A stretch of DNA of 64,000 bases from Areca catechu (taxonomy: Eukaryota > Streptophyta > Magnoliopsida > Arecales > Arecaceae): positions 62,638,021-62,702,020 of the forward strand of contig CM038046.1 of the NCBI GenBank assembly GCA_021397845.1. The letters run 5' to 3'. A program made the position numbers and the translations under genes. Each line of letters opens with the position of its first letter. Position 1 is the first letter of the stretch. Below are positions 57,721 through 64,000 of the stretch, piece by piece. The notes beneath the pieces were generated by a model that worked only from the letters and a program-made list of their open reading frames with translations, did no database searches and had not been told where the DNA came from.

Positions 57721-58407
57721 AGAATTCCATATGCTTTGGTAGTGGGTTCTATTATTTATGTTATGTTATGTACTAGACCAGATATGGCATACTCACTAGT
57801 AGTAGTGAGCAGATACCAGTCTAACCCAGGAGAAGCTCATTGAAAAGCTGATAAGAACATCCTTAAGTATTTAAGAAATACTAAGGACCAATGGCTTATT
57901 TATGGGTATTCTGACTTAAAACTTGTGGGATATACTGACTCCAGTTTTTGGTCAGATAGTGATGATAGTAAGAATGTATATGGTTTTGTGTTTACTCTTA
58001 ATGGTGGAGTAGTCTGCTGGAAAAGTTTCAAGCAGCATACAATGACTGATTCTGTTTGCGAGGTGGAGTATATTATAGCATCAGATGCAACAAAGGAGGT
58101 TGTGTGGTTATAGAAATTTCTTGACGAGCTGGGAGTGGCACCTTCCTTAGATGATCCTGTTTCGATGTATTATGACAGCACTGGAGCCATAGCTTAAGCC
58201 AAAGACCTGAAGTTACATCAGTGGACCAAGCATATTCTGTATCATTATCACATTGTCTGGGAGATTATTGAACGAGGTAACATTGAACTTCTGAAGATCG
58301 ATGGTAAGGAGAACCTGGCTGACCCCTTCACTCAAGCCATTGGATTATGAGAGTTCGATGACTACAAATGGAAGATGGGAATCAGATTCTATTCTGATTG
58401 GATTTAG
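57721..58407 (+). pseudogene. Copia B RNase H
   Basis: RIPYALVVGSIIYVMLCTRP, MAYSLVVVSRYQSNPGEAH, then GYTDSSFWSDSDDSKNVYGF, CWKSFKQHTMTDSVCEVEYI and, past stops, WTKHILYHYHIV and IDGKENLADPFTQ. Ends FYSDWI plus TAG at 58405-58407, just before the PPT. Confidence 0.86.
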
Positions 58408-58410
58408 TCT

Positions 58411-58420
58411 AGGTGGGAGT
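58411..58420 (+). other. Polypurine tract of copia B
   Basis: AGGTGGGAGT directly before the 3' LTR. Confidence 0.85.
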
Positions 58421-60334
58421 TATTGGGAAATGTATGTCCCAAAACCAATTATCTAGGTTATAGACGGTTGTAGATGGCTGTGTGACTCATGTATATAAAT
58501 TATTGAATTGAATAAAAACTTTATTCTGGTTGTTCATCACATGTCATCTTCCAAATTGAACTCTTATATGATGATATCCTTTGAGCTACCTTGTATGCAA
58601 TGTATAGAGGATGCATCATGTAGTTCATAAACTCATTCATGACCAAAGGATACATTGTTTCAGAATGATGGTGTATCCTCATTGATGTCATGTCTGTTGG
58701 TTGTCCTCTTAACCAAATAGCATTGAGATGCTGGTATGACATCAGGTGTTGTGTTTGACACTTCACTAAGAGTGACTCTCATGGGAGATTCTCTTTCTGC
58801 CAAAGAGAAGTTTTGCATTAGAATGTGGACTTGAATTATTTATCTGACTTGAGATCGCTATGGCAGCTTGCAAGCAACTCACTATCCTTAGATGCTGGAC
58901 TACTTGGATTTCTCATCCGATGATGGAAGGTTGCTGGGTGCAGTCAAGTACTTGTGTAGCGGTAGTAGGATCAAGATAGGATTGACTTCTCCAAATGGTT
59001 TGGAATGAATGCTTAATATGCCTCAATTAAGAAAGACCTTGGCTAGGGCAATCCTTGCAAGGAGTTACAGAGATTCTTTATTTGAGATATATTGAGATGG
59101 ATTGATTAGGGTTGGGTAGTTTAACCCTAAGCCATGAGAGCATTAGGAGATTAAAGGAATAAGTTTAGTGGTATTCCAAATTCGACAGGTTCTTATTACT
59201 CTACAACCTTCGACCTATCCAGATGCTGGGTGTCATTGCTAGATGGCGACTTTGGTTGGTACGAAAATGTTCCTGTACTACCGACTTAGTGTTTGAACCT
59301 ACGGGGTCATACACTATGGTGTTTCTTCTTGATTTGTTGGCTTGGAAATGATTGAGAATAGTTTCGAACTTGTTTGACAAGAAGTTGTCAAAACTGCCAA
59401 TCAAGTTAACCCAAGGCGAGTCGACCCATCTGACGGGATTTGCTGAAAAATCTTAGAATGCTTCATAAATGGCTGTAAGGGTTATGGCACTTAATGCTGG
59501 GCATTTTAGGGTCTTAATCAGCGTCAGTTGTTAAAGTCCAAGGGTTTGTAACACCCTTGAATCTCAAGAGACTCCAAAACTCACCATTAATCTCTCATTA
59601 CCTCTACTTTATGGTTTTATATAAGACCTTTTTTGGGTGGGCTGAAAATAGGTTGTTCCCTCTTCACCTAGGCTGAGACTCTACCATTTTCTCTCTTGGA
59701 TAGAAGTCTTGACCTTTGAGAGATTATGAGATTTGATCTCAATTTTGTCAGAAGGGTTCTAACAAAATAGTGTGAGGTTTTGGGTTTTGGGGTTGCTGTG
59801 TGCATACCTTCTATTGAATGTTTGGAACAAAGTGTTATGGGAAGGGTTCTTAGGTCCTTTGTTCCATCTGTTCAGCAACTAATTCTTCAAGGTGTTGAAG
59901 AAGGAGTCCGCCATAGCCACATCGTTTCCAAAGAGGCTAGCACCTCGAAGGAAGGAGGAGAATCCCCTAATCCCGATGTGAACCACCTGTAAAGGTAGGA
60001 CATTTGTGCTGCTCGTAGGGATTGTTCTTCTTTGGTGTACTTTTCTTCCTGGTGATCGTCACCTTGAAGACAAGGTTCGTGTTCCTATCTTATGGGTATG
60101 TTGAAATGTTCTACAATACCTATTTTGTATGATTTAAAGAATAGTTCTATGAATTACATACTCTGCATCCTTGATTTCCTACAAGTATTTTTTTATATGC
60201 ATAAAGATTTATGTAGGGTCAGTGTTAATTAGATTAACATTTTTGGATAAAAATATTTTATCTTCTTCTGCTGCATCATTTTATTTATAAAAGTTTTTAA
60301 TTGCATGTATCGGCCCTACCACAGCATGCCAACA
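58421..60334 (+). mobile_element. Copia B 3' LTR
   Basis: 1,914 bp, begins TATTGGGAAATG (mutated from the expected TGTTGGG, as in copia A), ends GCATGCCAACA. Collinear with 39445-41311. TATA TATATAAG at 59618-59625. Confidence 0.91.
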
Positions 60335-60415
60335 GCTGCCGCCCAGGACCCACCTTTGTCTGACGGAGTCACTCGCCTGCCAGAGAAGGAGCCGACGAGC
60401 AAGACTTGATGTTTT
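60335..60415 (+). pseudogene. 3' end of Transposase_28-like ORF, beyond copia B
   Basis: Follows the LTR end without gap: AAAQDPPLSDGVTRLPEKE then TSKT and a stop. It matches the style of the acidic tail broken off at 39444. The untranslated stretch TTTTTCTTCTTTTTTTTGC follows. That the two parts belong together is inferred from position and composition. Confidence 0.5.
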
Positions 60416-60601
60416 TCTTCTTTTTTTTGCTTTGAGATACTTCCAAGGAATTATTTGGAGTATGTGAAGAACTTATCTTTGTAATGAAGAAGTAGTCCAA
60501 CTCAACTGATGTACCTAGCTCGGACTTATCTTTGCTTCTTTTCTTTTTTCTTCAATTCCTTTACACTTTTGCATGGTAAGGAGATAAGCTTCATGATCAC
60601 G
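60416..60601 (+). other. Putative 3' untranslated region of the broken ORF
   Basis: T-rich, with TTTGTAATGAAGAAG near 60478; no ORF. Ends where the copia D LTR is judged to begin. Confidence 0.4.
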
Positions 60602-60904
60602 GTGTGTGCGTGGCTCTCCCAGGCCTTAGTCACCCTGGATTGACTTTTGTAGGGTTCAGTGGAAAGGCAGAAACATAGATTTCAAAATTTTTATCTTTAT
60701 GAAATCTTCACCAAACCCTTAACCCAAGATCTCCTTAAAAGAATTAAAACATATAACATGTATATATAAGATTTAAACTCATATTAAAGTACTAACCTGT
60801 ATTGCTAAAGTCCAAACATTAAATCTCCACCAGGTGCCCAAATGTTCACCCTCCAATGGTGATCCATACAGAAAAAGATGAAGACTACAATTTCTTATTC
60901 TTGG

Positions 60905-61055
60905 CTCCTCTTCTTGAATTCTTTTTCAAGAATTCAATTCTTGGACTTTTAGGCTGAAATTTTCTTTCTTGAAAATTTCTTTTCTTCCTTCTTTCCTCTT
61001 CTTGAATTCTTTTCTTGAATTCCCTTTCTTGAATTCCTTTTCTTGAATTGAATTG
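60905..61055. repeat. TTTTCTTGAATTC minisatellite in copia D LTR
   Basis: Several 13-16-bp degenerate units built on TTCTTGAATTC, downstream of the TATA box in element orientation. AATTCAAGAA occurs in the opposite sense at about 60928 and 61086, so hairpins are possible. Confidence 0.65.
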
Positions 61056-61303
61056 GAGGAAGAAATTAAGACAAGTAAAGTCTTAATTCAAGAAAGAAAA
61101 GAAGAAGAACAGACCCATCCTTTTCCTTTCCTTTACCGTTCAACACCTTCCTCTTATTCTTGTTTAGGGTCAGAGTTTCGATAGAGATTATCTCTGTAAG
61201 GGAAACAATACCCAACAAGCATAAAGGAAAGGAGTATTCCGGAGAGGAGGAGAGGAATATGATCTTTGTATTTGATTATCAGAAAAACCCCCGAGAACCC
61301 AAA

Positions 61304-61313
61304 CCCTTTTATA
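61304..61313 (-). promoter_or_regulatory. TATA box of copia D LTR
   Basis: Minus strand TATAAAAGGG. Confidence 0.6.
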
Positions 61314-61630
61314 GATTTCAGAGGGGCGTCTTCTCAAAACATCACAACCCTCTGAAACCCCAGGAATCACGATTCCTCATTCCTCATGTGTCACCTCAAC
61401 CAAAAATCATGATTCTCTGATTTAATTTTCGTTTTTTCGATGAGGAGGACTCTCGAAAAAACTTCAGGAAGAATCGCGACTTTTGGAGACGGACTTGCGA
61501 CCGAAAAATGATGGATCTTTTTCTTTAATTTTTCTGGCCATCAGACCCAGATCCAAGGGCATCAGACAAGGATCCAAATCACCCCCTGTCTTGATTTTTT
61601 TCTCTGATGGAATTTCCTTCCCACGCGCAT

Positions 61631-61664
61631 GAAGAGGAGTCCACATGCACGTGGACTCTTCTTC
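61631..61664. promoter_or_regulatory. 14-bp inverted repeat with G-box-like core, copia D U3
   Basis: Arms GAAGAGGAGTCCAC and GTGGACTCTTCTTC (one mismatch), loop ATGCAC; contains CACGTGG across the loop-arm junction. About 320 bp upstream of the TATA box in element orientation. Confidence 0.55.
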
Positions 61665-63015
61665 TTGGCACGCGCGAGTGAGGAAGGGAGTGGGCGGCTT
61701 GGAGAGAGGGTCTCAGTACACTTGATTCACTTGGGTTCAGCCATGGGTTAGCCCAATGTCCTAAAATTTAAATTAGACCTTAATCTGGTTCAATTAGAAC
61801 CCAATTAAGCCCAATTCGGAACCAAATTCGAATCTTATTCGAATAGAAATTGGGTCTCCCACACATGCTAGTGTGTTTATCCTGCAAACATGATTTAATT
61901 ACAAATTAAATCCTTCATCAATTCTCTTTTGTGTGTGACCCATTGGGTTCCACACCTAGCCAGCAGTAGGTCCGAGTGCTATTTGACTTAATTCGGTTAG
62001 ATCTCAACTAAGCCGATTTAGGTCAACTCAAACTAGCTCGACTCGGTCAATTAGAATCTAATTCTAAATAACTGATTTGAATTACCATAATTCAATCATA
62101 TACCTACAAGACAAGATTGACGTCTAGCAACGTATCATGTCTACCCGGAAGATGTGGAATTTTGGTGGAATTACCAAAATACCCTTCAGTGGTGAGTTAC
62201 CGGGCAATTCAGTCCTTTGATCAACTTGCATCCTGAATATGATTATGAATATGGATACTTGTCAAATCCAATTTCATATTCATCCCTAGCTCATTCTTTA
62301 TAATGATGATTCATTAATGAACCATTAGAAATTAACTCTAATGTTCATACTTTGATCAAAGATTTCCTGAATCCATCATTTGATCGAAATTAGCTGGATG
62401 CAATTCCAGCTTACTAGGGCTGATCAATTCCTTGTTAACCTACTCACAACCTCCATATATAATCCACCATACCCAGTATCACCTCGTGCATGACTTAGTG
62501 TCATGATTGATTGCGAACCAAAGTATGGACTCATATATATAAGATACCATGGTAGTCTCAGGTCAAAGGACCACATGCACTACTCCCACTATGAGAATTA
62601 TCTATTGACAAACAGATAAGATTCCATTAGATATTCTCAATCTGTATCAATTCAGTGAACTCATTCTCTAATGAACACTCATATCCTAGTATTAGTGTCA
62701 AACACAAGTGACTGTGCGATCAGTCACCCTCATCACAAAGCATATATAGGATGTGCTGGTCTTGCCGGAAACATTGATCCCCAACTCAATGTCCCATCGA
62801 CCAGGAATATTTTAGATTAGGGTTTTAAGGCTTTAGGTCTTACTGGTATGATCTCATCATAACCCTAGAACCATAGCCCTAATCTATGAGTTCATCATAT
62901 AATCATAAATACACAGCGTATGATGAAAATAATGCCTTTATTATAATAATATCAATTCATTGATTTTGGGATCGAAATACAATATTTCAATTGGCTTTCA
63001 AGGCACAATCTTTCA

Positions 63016-63026
63016 ATCTCCCACTT
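63016..63026 (-). other. Polypurine tract of copia D
   Basis: Minus strand AAGTGGGAGAT directly before the LTR start TGAAAGATTG. Confidence 0.8.
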
Positions 63027-63029
63027 GCA

Positions 63030-64000
63030 CTAAAGCCAATCGCCTTTAATTCTTAACCCCATACAATCAAGGTGGCGATCAAACTCTCGCTGTGATAGAG
63101 CCTTAGTGAACGGGTCTGCTATGTTGTTCTTTGTTTCTACCCTTTTAATGCAGACTTCTTGTCTTTCAACAATCTCTCGAACGAGATGGAAGCGTCTCAG
63201 AATGTGCTTTGATTTGTGATGAGCTCTTGGTTTCGTTGCTTGAGCAACAGCCCCCATATTATCACAGTAAAGTGATACTGGACCTTAAATCTCAGGAACT
63301 ACGCCCAACTCTGATATGAACTTCTTCATCCAAACAGCTTCCTTGGCAGCTTCACTAACAGTAATGTACTCTGCCTCAGTTATTGAGTCAGCTACAGTTT
63401 GCTGTTTAGAACTCTTCCAGCTTACAGCTCCTCCATTTAGGGTAAAAACATACCAAGATATAGATTTGCTGTCATCTGGATCTGATTGAAAACTAGAATC
63501 TGAATAAGCTTCTAGTTTAAGATCAGATCCTCCGTATATTAGAAAAATATCCTAAGTTCTTCTTAAGTACTTAAGAATATTTTTCACAGCCTTCCAATGA
63601 TCCTCTCCTTGATCAGCCTAAAACCTGCTGGCTATACCTAAGGCATATGCCACATCAGGCCTAGTACATAACATAGCATACATAATAGACCCTACTGCCG
63701 AAGCATAAGGTATAGAATTCATTCTATTTCTTTCTTCAGGTGTCTTAGGAGACATCTTTTTAGAAAGATGTATGCCATGACCAATAGGCAAGTAACCTCT
63801 TTTACTTTCCTCTATGCTAAATCTTTTTAGCACTTGGTCAATGTACCTAGACTGGGATAAACCTAGCATCCTCCTAGATCTATCTTTATAGATCTTGATG
63901 CCTAGTATATAAGATGCTTCTCCCAAGTCTTTCATGGAAAACTGTTTAGATAACCATACCTTAACTGATTGTAACATTGGGATATCATTCCCAATGAGGA
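63030..64000 (-). pseudogene. Copia D pol: RT end and RNase H (runs off window)
   Basis: From the window end: VKVWLSKQFSMKDLGEASYI, KIYKDRSRRMLGLSQSRYID, NSIPYASAVGSIMYAMLCTR (63618-63977). After a stop: DHWKAVKNILKYLRRT, then LEAYSDSSFQSDPDDS, SSKQQTVADSITEAEYIT, AAKEAVWMKKFISELGVVP, CDNMGAVAQA and KSKHILRRFHLVREIVERQE (63030-63257). Ends KGDWL plus stop just before the PPT. Similar to copia A and B but a separate family. RT catalytic motif lies outside the window. Confidence 0.87.

Larger units (their letters stand above)
60602..63015 (-). mobile_element. Copia D 3' LTR (outer end approximate)
   Basis: Inner edge fixed: plus strand ends CAATCTTTCA, minus strand starts TGAAAGATTG after the PPT. 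The outer edge is placed near GGTGTGTGCGTGG at about 60602 without a second LTR for comparison. Contains a minus TATA box TATAAAAGGG at 61304-61313, a TTCTTGAATTC minisatellite, and a 14-bp inverted repeat in U3. Confidence 0.7.

Overview
This window looks like nuclear intergenic DNA from a flowering plant, probably a monocot (low confidence on the taxon). It is built almost entirely of nested LTR retrotransposons. I found no host gene, tRNA, rRNA or CRISPR array. All coding regions are retrotransposon-derived and most carry stops or frameshifts.

Layout. (1) 1-9029: minus-strand Ty1/copia element, 'copia A'. Its 3' LTR is cut by the window start; internal region 1074-6333; 5' LTR about 6334-9029. 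(2) 9030-9848: plus-oriented LTR-like fragment with a TATA box. (3) 9849-17976: minus-strand Ty3/gypsy chromovirus with LTRs at 9849-10821 and 16982-17976 and gag, PR, RT, RNase H, IN and chromodomain, all decayed. (4) 17982-30918: head-to-tail array of four ~1.26 kb LTRs and three 2,637-bp internal regions of a plus-strand, internally deleted chromovirus. One 5-bp target duplication, CTTTC, flanks the whole array. (5) 30924-31937: unassigned. (6) About 31938-35813: minus-strand gag-only chromovirus derivative with one LTR. (7) 35845-36640: dimeric minisatellite. (8) 37217-39444 and 60335-60415: a broken ORF resembling the plant 'gypsy-type transposon' (Transposase_28-like) proteins. (9) 39445-60334: plus-strand 'copia B', of the same broad lineage as copia A, inserted in that ORF. 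(10) 45388-56798: minus-strand SIRE-like 'copia C', inserted in copia B pol, with an extra ORF after pol. (11) About 60602-64000: minus-strand 'copia D', represented by its 3' LTR and the C-terminal end of pol.

The nesting order can be read directly: copia C is inside copia B, which is inside the Transposase_28-like ORF. The chromovirus array inserted flush against the LTR of the minus-strand chromovirus. The most interesting signals are the multi-LTR array with its single target duplication; an ~80-nt leader stem-loop shared by two chromovirus families with base-pair covariation; and a 26-bp perfect palindrome upstream of the copia C extra ORF, built from a decamer that is also clustered in that element's U3.
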